A DNA stretch of 64,000 nucleotides from Aplectana chamaeleonis. Taxonomy: Eukaryota; Nematoda; Chromadorea; Rhabditida; Cosmocercidae. The notes under the pieces are model-generated. The model did not search any database, was not told where the DNA came from, and worked only from the letters and a program-made list of their open reading frames with translations. Location: contig JAPDOI010001732.1 of assembly GCA_029168955.1 (NCBI GenBank), positions 1 through 64,000 on the forward strand, in the 5' to 3' direction. Every line of letters begins with the position of its first letter. The first letter of the stretch is position 1. The position numbers and the translations under genes are program-made. This document shows, in pieces, positions 15,001 to 30,000 of this stretch.

Positions 15001-18000
15001 AAGTGATATTATCAGTTGGTAGATCAAATCGCTGAAACACGTCGTAGGCTGTACTTTTCGATGGGAAGGACAGGGAAGTGACTAACAAGTTTGTTACCTA
15101 CTGTTTCACATTAACTACTTTACTTCTTACTGCTTATCATATCAAGTGATATTATCAGTTGGTAGATCAAATCGCTAAAACACGTCGTAGGCTGTACTTT
15201 TCGATGGGAAGGGACAGGGGAAGTGACTAACAAGTTTGTTACCTACTGTTTCACATTAACTGCTTTACTTCTTACTGCTTATCATATCAAGTGATATTAT
15301 CAGTTGGTAGATCAAATCGCTAAAACACGTCGTAGGCTGTACTTTTCGATGGGAAGGGACAGGGGAAGTGACTAACAAGTTTGTTACCTACTGTTTCACA
15401 TTACCTACTTTACTTCTTACTGCTTATCATATCAAGTGATATTATCAGTTGGTAGATCAAATCGCTAAAACACGTCGTAGGCTGTACTTTTCGATGGGAA
15501 GGGACAGGGGAAGTGACTAACAAGTTTGTTACCTACTGTTTCACATTAACTACTTTACTTCTTACTGCTTATCATATCAAGTGATATTATCAGTTGGTAG
15601 ATCAAATCGCTAAAACACGTCGTAGGCTGTACTTTTCGATGGGATGGGACAGGGGAAGTGAATAACAAGTTTGTTACCTACTGTTTCACATTAACTACTT
15701 TGCTTCTTACTGCTTATCATATCAAGTGATATTATCAGTTGGTAGATCAAATCGCTAAAACACGTCGTAGGCTGTACTTTTTCGTAGAGAATGGACAGGG
15801 GAAGTGACTAACAAGTTTGTTACCTACTGTTTCACATTAACTACTTTACTTCTTACTGCTTATCATATCAAGTGATATTATCAGTTGCTAGATGAAATCG
15901 CTAAAACACGTCGTAGGCTGTACTTTTCGATGGGAAGGGGCAGGGGAAGTGACTAACAAGTTTGTTACCTACTGTTTCACATCAACTACTTTACTTCTTA
16001 CTGCTGATCATATCAAGTGATATTATCAGTTGCTAGATGAAATCGCTAAAACACGTCGTAGGCTGTACTTTTCGATGGGAAGGGACAGGGGAAGTGACTA
16101 ACAAGTTTGTTACCTACTGTTTCACATTAACTACTTTACTTCTTACTGCTTATCATATCAAGTGATATTATCAGTTGGTAGATCAAATCGCTAAAACACG
16201 TCGTAGGCTGTACTTTTCGATGGGAAGGGACAGGGAAGTGACGAACAAGTTTGTTACCTACTGTTTCACATTAACTACTTTACTTCTTACTGCTTATCAT
16301 ATCAAGTGATATTATCAGTTGGTAGATCAAATCGCTAAAACACGTCGTAGGCTGTACTTTTCGATGGGAAGGGACAGGGGAAGTGACTAACAAGTTTGTT
16401 ACCTACTGTTTCACATTAACTGCTTTACTTCTTACTGCTTATCATATCAAGTGATATTATCAGTTGGTAGATCAAATCGCTAAAACACGTCGTAGGCTGT
16501 ACTTTTCGATGGGAAGGGACAAGGGAAGTGACTAACAAGTTTGTTACCTACTGTTTCACATTAACCACTTTACTTCTTACTGCTTATCATATCAAGTGAT
16601 ATTATCAGTTGGAAGATCAAATCGCTGAAACACGTTGTAGGCTGTACTTTTCGATGGGAAGGGACAGGGGAAGTGACTCACAAGTTTGTTACCTACTGTT
16701 TCACATTACCTACTTCACTTACTGCTTATCATATCAAGTGATATTATCAGTTGGTAGATCAAATCGCTAAAACACGTCGTAGGCTGTACTTTTCGATGGG
16801 AAGGGACAAGGGAAGTGACTAACAAGTTCGTTACCTACTGTTTCACATTAACTGCTTTACTTCTTACTGCTTATCATATCAAGTGATATTATCAGTTGGT
16901 AGATCAAATCGCTAAAACACGTCGTAGGCTGTACTTTTCGATGGGAAGGGACAGGGAAGTGACTAACAAGTTTGTTACCTACTGTTTCACATTAACTACT
17001 TTTCTTCTTACTGCTTATCATACCAAGTGATATTATCAGTTGGTAGATCAAATCGCTAAAACACGTCGTAGGCTGTACTTTTCGTATGGAAGGGACAGGG
17101 GAAGTGACTCACAAGTTTGTTACCTACTGTTTCACATTACCTACTTTACTTCTTACTGCTTATCATATCAAGTGATATTATCAGTTGGTAGATCAAATCG
17201 CTAAAACACGTCGTAGGCTGTACTTTTCGATGGGAAGGGACAGGGAAGTGACTAACAAGTTTGTTACCTACTGTTTCACATTAACTACTTTACTTCTTAC
17301 TGCTTATCATATCAAGTGATATTATCAGTTGGTAGATCAAATCGCTAAAACACGTCGTAGGCTGTACTTTTTCGTAGAGAAGGGACAGGGGAAGTGACGA
17401 ACAAGTGTGTTACCTACTGTTTCACATTAACTACTTTACTTCTTACTGCTTATCATATCAAGTGATATTATCAGTTGGTAGATCAAATCGCTAAAACACG
17501 TCGTAGGCTGTACTTTTCGATGGGAAGGGACAGGGAAGTGACTAACAAGTTTGTTACCTACTGTTTCACATTAACTACTTTACTTCTTACTGCTTATCAT
17601 ATCAAGTGATATTATCAGTTGGTAGATCAAATCGCTAAAACACGTCGTAGGCTGTACTTTTCGATGGGAAGGGACAGGGGAAGTGACTAACAAGTTTGTT
17701 ACCTACTGTTTCACATTAACTACTTTACTTCTTACTGCTTATCATATCAAGTGATATTATCAGTTGGTAGATCAAATCGCTAAAACACGTCGTAGGCTGT
17801 ACTTTTCGATGGGAAGGTACAGAGGAAGTGACTCACAAGTTTGTTACCTACTGTTTCACATTAACTGCTTTACTTCTTACTGCTTATCATATCAAGTGAT
17901 ATTATCAGTTGGTAGATCAAATCGCTAAAACACGTCGTAAGCTGTACTTTTTTGTAGGGAAGGGACAGGGGAAGTGACTAACAAGTTTGTTACCTACTGT

Positions 18001-21000
18001 TTCACATTAACTGCTACACTTCTTACTGCTTATCGTATCAAGTGATATTATCAGTTGGTAGCCCAAATCGCTAAAACACGTCGTGGGCTGTACTTTTTGA
18101 TGTGAAGGGACAGGGAAGTGACTAACAAGTTTGTTACCTACTGTTTCACATTAACTGCTACACTTCTTACTGCTTATCATATCAAGTGATATTATCAGTT
18201 GGTAGATCAAATCGCTAAAACACGTCGTAGGCTGTACTTTTCGATCTGAAGGGACAGGGGAAGTGACTGACGAGTTTGTTACCTACTGTTTCACATTACC
18301 TACTTTACTTCTTACTGCTTATCATATCAAGTGATATTATCAGTTGGTAGATCAAATCGCTAAAACACGTCGTAGGCTGTACTTTTCGATGGGAAGGGAC
18401 AGGGGAAGTGACTCACAAGTTTGTTACCTACTGTTTCACATTAACTACTTTACTTCTTACTGCTTATCATATCATGTGATATTATTAGTTGGTGAATCAA
18501 ATAGCTAAAACACGTCGTAGGCTGTACTTTTCGATGGGAAGGGAGAGGGGAAGTGAATAACAAGTTTGTTACCTACTGTTTCACATTAAATACTTTACTT
18601 CTTACTGCTTATCATATCATGTGATATTATCAGTTGGTAGATCAAATAGCTAAAACACGTCGTAGGCTGTACTTTTCGATTGGAAGGGACAGGGGAAGTG
18701 ACTAACAAGTGTGTTACTTACTGTTTCACATTAACTACAATACTTTTTATGGTTTATCATATCAAGTGATATTATCAGTTGGTAGATCAAATAGCTAAAA
18801 CACGTCGTAGGCTGTACTTTTCGATGGGAAGGGAGAGGGGAAGTGACTAACAAGTTTGTTACCTACTGTTTCACATTAAATACTTTACTTCTTACTGCTT
18901 ATCATATCATGTGATATTATCAGTTGGTAGATCAAATCGCTAAACCACGTCGTAGGCTGTACTTTTTCGTAGAGAAGGGAGAGGGGAAGTGACTAACAAG
19001 TTTGTTACCTACTGTTTCACATTAACTACTTTACTTCTTACTGCTTATCATATCATGTGCTATTATTAGTTGGTAGATCAAATAGCTAAAACACGTCGTA
19101 GGCTGTACTTTTCGATGGGAAGGGAGAGGGGAAGTGACTAACAAGTTTGTTACCTACTGTTTCACATTAACTACTTTACTTCTTACTGCTTATCATATCA
19201 AGTGATATTATCAGTTGGTAGATCAAATCGCTAAAACACGTCGTAGGCTGTACTTTTCGATGGGAAGGGACAAGGGAAGTGACTAACAAGTTTGTTACCT
19301 ACTGTTTCACATTAACTGCTTTACTTCTTACTGCTTATCATATCAAGTGATATTATCAGTTGGTAGATCAAATCGCTAAAACACGTCGTAGGCTGTACTT
19401 TTCGATGGGAAGGGACAGGGGAAGTGACTAACAAGTTTGTTACCTACTGTTTCACATTACCTACTTTACTTCTTACTGCTTATCATATCAAGTGATATTA
19501 TCAGTTGGTAGATCAAATCGCTAAAACACGTCGTAGGCTGTACTTTTCGATGGGAAGGACAGGGGAAGTGACTCACAAGTTTGTTACCTACTGTTTCACA
19601 TTACCTACTTTACTTCTTACTGCTTATCATATCAAGTGATATTATCAGTTGGTAGATCAAATCGCTAAAACACGTCGTAGGCTGTACTTTTCGATGGGAA
19701 GGGACAGGGGAAGTGACTAACAAGTTTGTTACCTACTGTTTCACATTAACTACTTTACTTCTTACTGCTTATCATATCAAGTGATATTATCAGTTGGTAG
19801 ATCAAATCGCTAAAACACGTCGTAGGCTGTACTTTTCGATGGGAAGGGACAGGGGAAGTGACTAACAAGTTTGTTACCTACTGTTTCACATTAACTACTT
19901 TACTTCTTACTGCTTATCATATCAAGTGATATTATCAGTTGCTAGATGAAATCGCTAAAACACGTCGTAGGCTGTACTTTTCGTAGAGAAGGGACAGGGA
20001 AGTGACTAACAAGTTTGTTACCTACTGTTTCACATCAACTGCTTTACTTCTTACTGCTTATCATATCAAGTGATATTATCAGTTGGTAGATCAAATCGCT
20101 AAAACACGTCGTAGGCTGTACTTTTCGATGGGAAGGGACAGGAAGTGACTAACAAGTTTGTTACCTACTGTTTCACATTAACTACTTTTTTTCTTACTGC
20201 TTATCATATCAAGTGATATTATCAGTTGGGAGATCAAATCGCTAAAACACGTCGTAGGCTGCACTTTTCGATGGGAAGGGACAGGGAAGTGACTCACAAG
20301 TTTGTTACCTACTGTTTCACATTAACTACTTTACTTCTTACTGCTTATCATATCAAGTGATATTATCAGTTGGTAGATCAAATCGCTAAAACACGTCGTA
20401 GGCTGTACTTTTCGATGTGAAGGGACAAGGAAGTGACTAACAAGTTTGTTACCTACTGTTTCACATTAACTGCTTTACTTCTTACTGCTTATCATATCAA
20501 GTGATATTATCAGTTGGTAGATCAAATCGCTAAAACACGTCGTAGGCTGTACTTTTCGATGGGAAGGGACAGGGGAAGTGACTAACAAGTTTGTTACCTA
20601 CTGTTTCACATTGCCTACTTTACTTCTTACTGCTTATCATATCAAGTGATATTATCAGTTGGTAGATCAAATCGCTAAAACACGTCGTAGGCTGTACTTT
20701 TCGATGGGAAGGGACAGGGGAAGTGACTCACAAGTTTGTTACCTACTGTTTCACATTACCTACTTTACTTCTTACTGCTTATCATATCAAGTGATTTTAT
20801 CAGTTGGTAGATCAAATCGCTAAAACACGTCGTAGGCTGTACTTTTCGATGGGAAGGGACAAGGGAAGTGACTAACAAGTTTGTTACCTACTGTTTCACA
20901 TTAACTGCTTTACTTCTTACTGCTTATCATATCAAGTGATATTATCAGTTGGTAGATCAAATCGCTAAAACACGTCGTAGGCTGTACTTTTCGATGGGAA

Positions 21001-24000
21001 GGGACAGGGGAAGTGACTAACAAGTTTGTTACCTACTGTTTCACATTACCTACTTTACTTCTTACTGCTTATCATATCAAGTAATATTATCAGTTGGTAG
21101 ATCAAATCGCTAAAACACGTCGTAGGCTGTACTTTTTCGTAGAGAAGGGACAGGGGAAGTGACTAACAAGTTAGTTACCTACTGTTTCACATCAACTGCT
21201 TTACTTCTTACTGCTTATCATATCAAGTGATATTATCAGTTGGTAGATCAAATCGCTAAAACACGTCGTAGGCTGTACTTTTCGATGGGAAGGGACAGGG
21301 GAAGTGACTAACAAGTTTGTTACCTACTGTTTCACATTAACTACTTTACTTCTTACTGCTTATCATATCAAGTGATATTATCAGTTGGTAGATCAAATCG
21401 CTAAAACACGTCGTAGGCTGTACTTTTTCGTAGAGAAGGGACAGGGGAAGTGGCGAACAAGTGTGTTACCTACTGTTTCACATTAACTACTTTACTTCTT
21501 ACTGCTTATCATATCAAGTGATATTATCAGTTGGTAGATCAAATCGCTAAAACACGTCGTAGGCCGTACTTCTCGATGGGAAGGGACAGGGGAAGTGGCT
21601 AACAAGTTTGTTACCTACTACTTCACTTCAACTTCTTTACTTCTTACTGCTTATCATATCAAGTGATATTATCAGTTGGTAGATCAAATCGCTAAAACAC
21701 GTCGTAGGCTGTACTTTTCGATGGGAAGGGACAAGGGAAGTGACTAACAAGTTTGTTACCTACTGTTTCACATTAACTACTTTTTTTCTTACTGCTTATC
21801 GTATGAAGTGATATGATCGGTTGGGAGATCAAATCGCTGAAACACGTCGTAGGCTGTACTTTTCGATGGGAAGGGACAGGGGAAGTGACTCACAAGTTTG
21901 TTACCTACTGTTTCACATTACCTACTTCACTTCTTACTGCTTATCATATCAAGTGATATTATCAGTTGGTAGATCAAATCGCTAAAACACGTCGTAGGCT
22001 GTACTTTTCGATTGGAAGGGACAAGGGAAGTGACTAACAAGTTTGTTACCTACTGTTTCACATTAACTGCTTTACTTCTTACTGCTTATCATATCAAGTG
22101 ATATTATCAGTTGGTAGATCAAATCGCTAAAACACGTCGTAGGCTGTACTTTTCGATGGGAAGGGCAGGGGAAGTGACTAACAAGTTTGTTACCTACTGT
22201 TTCACATTGCCTACTTTACTTCTTACTGCTTATCATATCAAGTGATATTATCAGTTGGTAGATCAAATCGCTAAAACACGTCGTAGGCTGTACTTTTCGA
22301 TGGGAAGGGACAGGGGAAGTGACTCACAAGTTTGTTACCTACTGTTTCACATTACCTACTTTACTTCTTACTGCTTATCATATCAAGTGATTTTATCAGT
22401 TGGTAGATCAAATCGCTAAAACACGTCGTAGGCTGTACTTTTCGATGGGAAGGGACAGGGGAAGTGACTAACAAGTTTGTTACCTACTGTTTCACATTAA
22501 CTACTTTACTTCTTACTGCTTATCATATCAAGTGATATTATCAGTTGGTAGATCAAATCGCTAAAACACGTCGTAGGCTGTACTTTTTCGTAGAGAAGGG
22601 ACAGGGGAAGTGACGAACAAGTGTGTTACCTACTGTTTCACATTAACTACTTTACTTCTTACTGCTTATCATATCAAGTGATATTATCAGTTGGTAGATC
22701 AAATCGCTAAAACACGTCGTAGGCTGTACTTTTTCGTAGAGAAGGGACAGGGGAAGTGACTAACAAGTTTGTTACCTACTGTTTCACATTAACTGCTTTA
22801 CTTCTTACTGCTTATCATATCAAGTGATATTATCAGTTGGTAGATCAAATCGCTAAAACACGTCGTAGGCTGTACTTTTCGATGGGAAGGGACACAGGGG
22901 AAGTGACTAACAAGTTTGTTACCTACTGTTTCACATTAACTACTTTACTTCTTACTGCTTATCATATCAAGTGATATTATCAGTTGGTAGATCAAATCGC
23001 TAAAACACGTCGTAGGCTGTACTTTTCGTAGAGAAGGGACAGGGAAGTGACGAACAATTGTGTTACCTACTGTTTCACATTAAATACTTTACTTCTTACT
23101 GCTTATCATATCATGTGATATTATCAGTTGGTAGATCAAATCGCTGAACCACGTCGTAGGCTGTACTTTTTCGTAGAGAAGGGAGAGGGAAGTGACTAAC
23201 AAGTTTGTTACCTACTGTTTCACATTAACTGCTTTACTTCTTACTGCTTATCATATCAAGTGATATTATCAGTTGGTAGATCAAATCGCTAAAACACGTC
23301 GTAGGCTGTACTTTTCGATGGGAAGGGACAGGGAAGTGACTAACAAGTTTGTTACCTACTGTTTCACATTAACTGCTTTACTTCTTACTGCTTATCATAT
23401 CAAGTGATATTATCAGTTGGTAGATCAAATCGCTAAAACACGTCGTAGGCTGTACTTTTCGATGGGAAGGGACAGGGGAAGTGACTAACAAGTTTGTTAC
23501 CTACTGTTTCACATTACCTACTTTACTTCTTACTGCTTATCATATCAAGTGATATTATCAGTTGGTAGATCAAATCGCTAAAACACGTCGTAGGCTGTAC
23601 TTTTCGATGGGAAGGGACAGGGGAAGTGACTCACAAGTTTGTTACCTACTGTTTCACATTACCTACTTTACTTCTTACTGCTTATCATATCAAGTGATAT
23701 TATCAGTTGGTAGATCAAATCGCTAAAACACGTCGTAGGCTGTACTTTTCGATGGGAAGGGACAGGGGAAGTGACTAACAAGTTTGTTACCTACTGTTTC
23801 ACATTAACTACTTTACTTCTTACTGCTTATCATATCAAGTGATATTATCAGTTGGTAGATCAAATCGCTAAAACACGTCGTAGGCTGTACTTTTTCGTAG
23901 AGAAGGGACAGGGGAAGTGACGAACAAGTGTGTTACCTACTGTTTCACATTAACTACTTTACTTCTTACTGCTTATCATATCAAGTGATATTATCAGTTG

Positions 24001-27000
24001 GTAGATCAAATCGCTAAAACACGTCGTAGGCTGTACTTTTTCGTAGAGAAGGGACAGGGGAAGTGACTAACAAGTTTGTTACCTACTGTTTCACATTAAC
24101 TGCTTTACTTCTTACTGCTTATCATATCAAGTGATATTATCAGTTGGTAGATCAAATCGCTAAAACACGTCGTAGGCTGTACTTTTCGATGGGAAGGGAC
24201 AGGGGAAGTGACTAACAAGTTTGTTACCTACTGTTTCACATTAACTACTTTACTTCTTACTGCTTATCATATCAAGTGATATTATCAGTTGGTAGATCAA
24301 ATCGCTAAAACACGTCGTAGCCTACTGTTTCACATTAACTACTTTACTTCTTACTGCTTATCATATCAAGTGATATTATCAGTTGGTAGATCAAATCGCT
24401 AAAACACGTCGTAGGCTGTACTTTTTCGTAGAGAAGGGACAGGGGAAGTGACGAACAAGTGTGTTACCTACTGTTTCACATTAACTACTTTACTTCTTAC
24501 TGCTTATCATATCAAGTGATATTATCAGTTGGTAGATCAAATCGCTAAAACACGTCGTAGGCTGTACTTTTCGTAGAGAAGGGACAGGGGAAGTGACTAA
24601 CAAGTTTGTTACCTACTGTTTCACATTAACTGCTTTACTTCTTACTGCTTATCATATCAAGTGATATTATCAGTTGGTAGATCAAATCGCTAAAACACGT
24701 CGTAGGCTGTACTTTTCGATGGGAAGGGACACAGGGGAAGTGACTAACAAGTTTGTTACCTACTGTTTCACATTAACTACTTTACTTCTTACTGCTTATC
24801 ATATCAAGTGATATTATCAGTTGGTAGACCAAATCGCTAGAACACGTCGTAGGCTGTACTTTTTCGTAGAGAAGGGACAGGGGAAGTGACGAACAAGTGT
24901 GTTACCTACTGTTTCACATTAACTACTTTACTTCTTACTGCTTATCATATCGAGTGATATTATCAGTTGGTAGATCAAATCGCTAAAACACGTCGTAGGC
25001 TGTACTTTTTCGTAGAGAAGGGACAGGGGAAGTGACTAACAAGTTTGTTACCTACTGTTTCACATTAACTGCTTTACTTCTTACTGCTTATCATATCAAG
25101 TGATATTATCAGTTGGTAGATCAAATCGCTAAAACACGTCGTAGGCTGTACTTTTCGAAGGGAAGGGACAGGGGAAGTGACTAACAAGTTTGTTGCCTAC
25201 TGTTTCACATTAACTACTTTACTCCTTACTACTTATCATTTCAACAGATATTATCAGTTGGTAGATCAAATCGCTAAAACACGTCGTAGGCCGTACTTCT
25301 CGATGGGAAGGGACAGGGGAAGTGGCGAACAAGTTTGTTACCTACTACTTCTCTTCACCTTCTTTACTTCTTACTGCTTATCATATCAAGTGATATTATC
25401 AGTTGGTAGATCAAATCGCTAAAACACGTCGTAGGCTGTACTTTTCGATGGGAAGGGACAAGGGAAGTGACTAACAAGTTTGTTACCTACTGTTTCACAT
25501 TAACTACTTTTTTTCTTACTGCTTATCGTATGAAGTGATATGATCGGTTGGGAGATCAAATCGCTGAAACACGTCGTAGGCTGTACTTTTCGATGGGAAG
25601 GGACAGGGGAAGTGACTAACAAGTTTGTTACCTACTATTTCACATTAACTACTTTACTTCTTACTGCTTATCATATCAAGTGATATTATCAGTTGGTAGA
25701 TCAAATCGCTAAAACACGTCGTAGGCTGTACTTTTCGATGGGAAGGGACAGGGGAAGTGACTCACAAGTTTGTTACCTACTGTTTCACATTACCTACTTC
25801 ACTTCTTACTGCTTATCATATCAAGTGATATTATCAGTTGGTAGATCAAATCGCTAAAACACGTCGTAGGCTGTACTTTTCGATGGGAAGGGACAAGGGA
25901 AGTGACTAACAAGTTTGTTACCTACTGTTTCACATTAACTGCTTTACTTCTTACTGCTTATCATATCAAGTGATATTATCAGTTGGTAGATCAAATCGCC
26001 AAAACACGTCGTAGGCTGTACTTTTCGATGGGAAGGGACAGGGGAAGTGACTAACAAGTTTGTTATCTCTTGTTTCACATTACCTACTTTACTTTTTACT
26101 GCTTATCATATCAAGTGATATTATCAGTTGGTAGATCAAATCGCTAAAACACGTCCTAGGCTGTACTTTTCGATGGGAAGGGACAGGCGAAGTGGCTTAC
26201 AAGTTTGTTACCTACTGCTTCACATTACTACTTTACTTCTTACTGCTTAACATACCAAGTGATATTATCAGTTGGTAGATCAAATCGCTAAAACACGTCG
26301 TAGGCTGTACTTTTCGATGGGAAGGGACAGGGGAAGTGACTAACAAGTTTGTTACCTACTGTTTCACATTAACTACTTTACTTCTTACTGCTTATCATAT
26401 CAAGTGATATTATCAGTTGGTAGATCAAATCGCTGAAACACGTCGTAGGCTGTACTTTTCGTAGAGAAGGGACAGGGAAGTGACTAACAAGTTTGTTACC
26501 TACTGTTTCACATTAACTGCTTTACTTCTTACTGCTTATCATATCAAGTGATATTATCAGTTGGTAGATCAAATCGCTAAAACACGTCGTAGGCTGTACT
26601 TTTCGATGGGAAGGGACAGGGGAAGTGACTAACAAGTTTGTTGCCTACTGTTTCACATTAACTACTTTACTTCTTACTGCTTATCATATCAAGTGATATT
26701 ATCAGTTGGTAGATCAAATCGCTAAAACACGTGGTAGGCCGTACTTCTCGATGGGAAGGGACAGGGGAAGTGGCTAACAAGATTGTTACCTACTATTTCA
26801 CTTCAACTTCTTTACTTCTTACTGCTTATCATATCAAGTGATATTATCAGTTGGTAGATCAAATCGCTAAAACACGTCGTAGGCTGTACTTTTCGATGGG
26901 AAGGGACAAGGGAAGTGACTAACAAGTTTGTTACCTACTGTTTCACATTAACTACTTTTTTTCTTACTGCTTATCGTATGAAGTGATATGATCGGTTGGG

Positions 27001-30000
27001 AGATCAAATCGCTGAAACACGTCGTAGGCTGTACTTTTTGATGGGAAGGGACAGGGGAAGTGACTAACAAGTTTGTTACCTACTATTTCACATTAACTAC
27101 TTTACTTCTTACTGCTTATCATATCAAGTGATATTATCAGTTGGTAGATCAAATCGCTAAAACACGTCGTAGGCTGTACTTTTCGATGGGAAGGGACAGG
27201 GGAAGTGACTCACAAGTTTGTTACCTACTGTTTCACATTACCTACTTTACTTCTTACTGCTTATCATATCAAGTGATATTATCAGTTGGTAGATCAAATC
27301 GCTAAAACACGTCGTAGGCTGTACTTTTCGATGGGAAGGGACAGGGGAAGTGACTAACAAGTTTGTTACCTACTGTTTCACATTAACTGCTTTACTTCTT
27401 ACTGCTTATCATATCAAGTGATATTATCAGTTGGTAGATCAAATCGCTAAAACACTTCGTAGGCTGTACTTTTCGATGGGAAGGGACAGGGGAAGTGACT
27501 AACAAGTTTGTAATTTTTTGTTTCACATTAGCTAATTTACTTCTTACTGCTTATCATATCAAGTGATATTATCAGTTGGTAGATCAAATCTCTAAAACAC
27601 GTAGGCTGTACTTTTCGATGGGAAGGGACAGGGGAAGCGACTAACAAGTTTGTTACCTACTGTTTCACATTAACTGCTTTACTTCTTACTGCTAATCATA
27701 TCAAGTGATATCATCAGTTGGTAGATCAAACCGCTAAAACACGTCGTAGTCTGTACTTTTCGATGGGAAGGGACAGGGGAAGTGACTAACAAGTTTGTTA
27801 CCTACTGTTTCACATTAACTACTTTACTTCTTACTGCTTATCATATCAAGTGATATTATCAGTTGGTAGATCAAATCGCTAAAACACGTCGTAGGCTGTA
27901 CTTTTTCGTAGAGAAGGGACAGGGGAAGTGACTAACAAGTTTGTTACCTACTGTTTCACATTAACTGCTTTACTTCTTACTGCTTATCATATCAAGTGAT
28001 ATTATCAGTTGGTAGATCAAATCGCTAAAACACGTCGTAGGCTGTACTTTTCGATGGGAAGGGACAGGGGAAGTGACTAACAAGTTTGTTGCCTACTGTT
28101 TCACATTAACTACTTTACTCCTTACTGCTTATCATATCAAGTGATATTATCAGTTGGTAGATCAAATCGCTAAAACACGTCGTAGGCCGTACTTCTCGAT
28201 GGGAAGGGACAGGGGAAGTGGCTAACAAGTTTGTTACCTACTACTTCACTTCAACTTCTTTACTTCTTACTGCTTATCATATCAAGTGATATTATCAGTT
28301 GGTAGATCAAATCGCTAAAACACGTCGTAGGCTGTACTTTTCGATGGGAAGGGACAAGGGAAGTGACTAACAAGTTTGTTACCTACTGTTTCACATTAAC
28401 TACTTTTTTTCTTACTGCTTATCGTATGAAGTGATATGATCGGTTGGGAGATCAAATCGCTGAAACACGTCGTAGGCTGTACTTTTTGATGGGAAGGGAC
28501 AGGGGAAGTGACTAACAAGTTTGTTACCTACTATTTCACATTAACTACTTTACTTCTTACTGCTTATCATATCAAGTGATATTATCAGTTGGTAGATCAA
28601 ATCGCTAAAACACGTCGTAGGCTGTACTTTTCGATGGGAAGGGATAGGGGAAGTGACTCACAAGTTTGTTACCTACTGTTTCACATTACCTACTTTACTT
28701 CTTACTGCTTATCATATCAAGTGATATTATCAGTTGGTAGATCAAATCGCTAAAACACGTCGTAGGCTGTACTTTTCGATAGGAAGGGACAGGGGAAGTG
28801 ACTAACAAGTTTGTTACCTACTGTTTCACATTAACTGCTTTACTTCTTACTGCTTATCATATCAAGTGATATTATCAGTTGGTAGATCAAATCGCTAAAA
28901 CACGTCGTAGGCTGTACTTTTCGAAGGGAAGGGACAGGGGAAGTGACTAACAAGTTTGTTGCCTACTGTTTCACATTAACTACTTTACTCCTTACTGGTT
29001 ATCATATCAAGTGATATTATCAGTTGGTAGATCAAATCGCTAAAACACGTCGTAGGCCGTACTTCTCGATGGGAAGGGACAGGGGAAGTGGCTAACAAGT
29101 TTGTTACCTACTACTTCACTTCAACTTCTTTACTTCTTACTGCTTATCATATCAAGTGATATTATCAGTTGGTAGATCAAATCGCTAAAACACGTCGTAG
29201 GCTGTACTTTTCGATGGGAAGGGACAAGGGAAGTGACTAACAAGTTTGTTACCTACTGTTTCACATTAACTACTTTTTTTCTTACTGCTTATCGTATGAA
29301 GTGATATGATCGGTTGGGAGATCAAATCGCTGAAACACGTCGTAGGCTGTACTTTTCGATGGGAAGGGACAGGGGAAGTGACTAACAAGTTTGTTACCTA
29401 CTATTTCACATTAACTACTTTACTTCTTACTGCTTATCATATCAAGTGATATTATCAGTTGGTAGATCAAATCGCTAAAACACGTCGTAGGCTGTACTTT
29501 TCGATGGGAAGGGACAGGGGAAGTGACTCACAAGTTTGTTACCTACTGTTTCACATTACCTACTTCACTTCTTACTGCTTATCATATCAAGTGATATTAT
29601 CAGTTGGTAGATCAAATCGCTAAAACACGTCGTAGGCTGTACTTTTCGATGGGAAGGGACAAGGGAAGTGACTAATAAGTTTGTTACCTACTGTTTCACA
29701 TTAACTGCTTTACTTCTTACTGCTTATCATATCAAGTGATATTATCAGTTGTTAGATCAAATCGCTAAAACACGTCGTAGGCTGTACTTTTCGATGGGAA
29801 GGGACAGGGGAAGTGACTAACAAGTTTGTTACCTCTTGTTTCACATTACCTACTTTACTTCTTACTGCTTATCATATCAAGTGATATTATCAGTTGGTAG
29901 ATCAAATCGCTAAAACACGTCCTAGGCTGTACTTTTCGATGGGAAGGGACAGGGGAAGTGACTCACAAGTTTGTTACCTACTGTTTCACATTACCTACTT

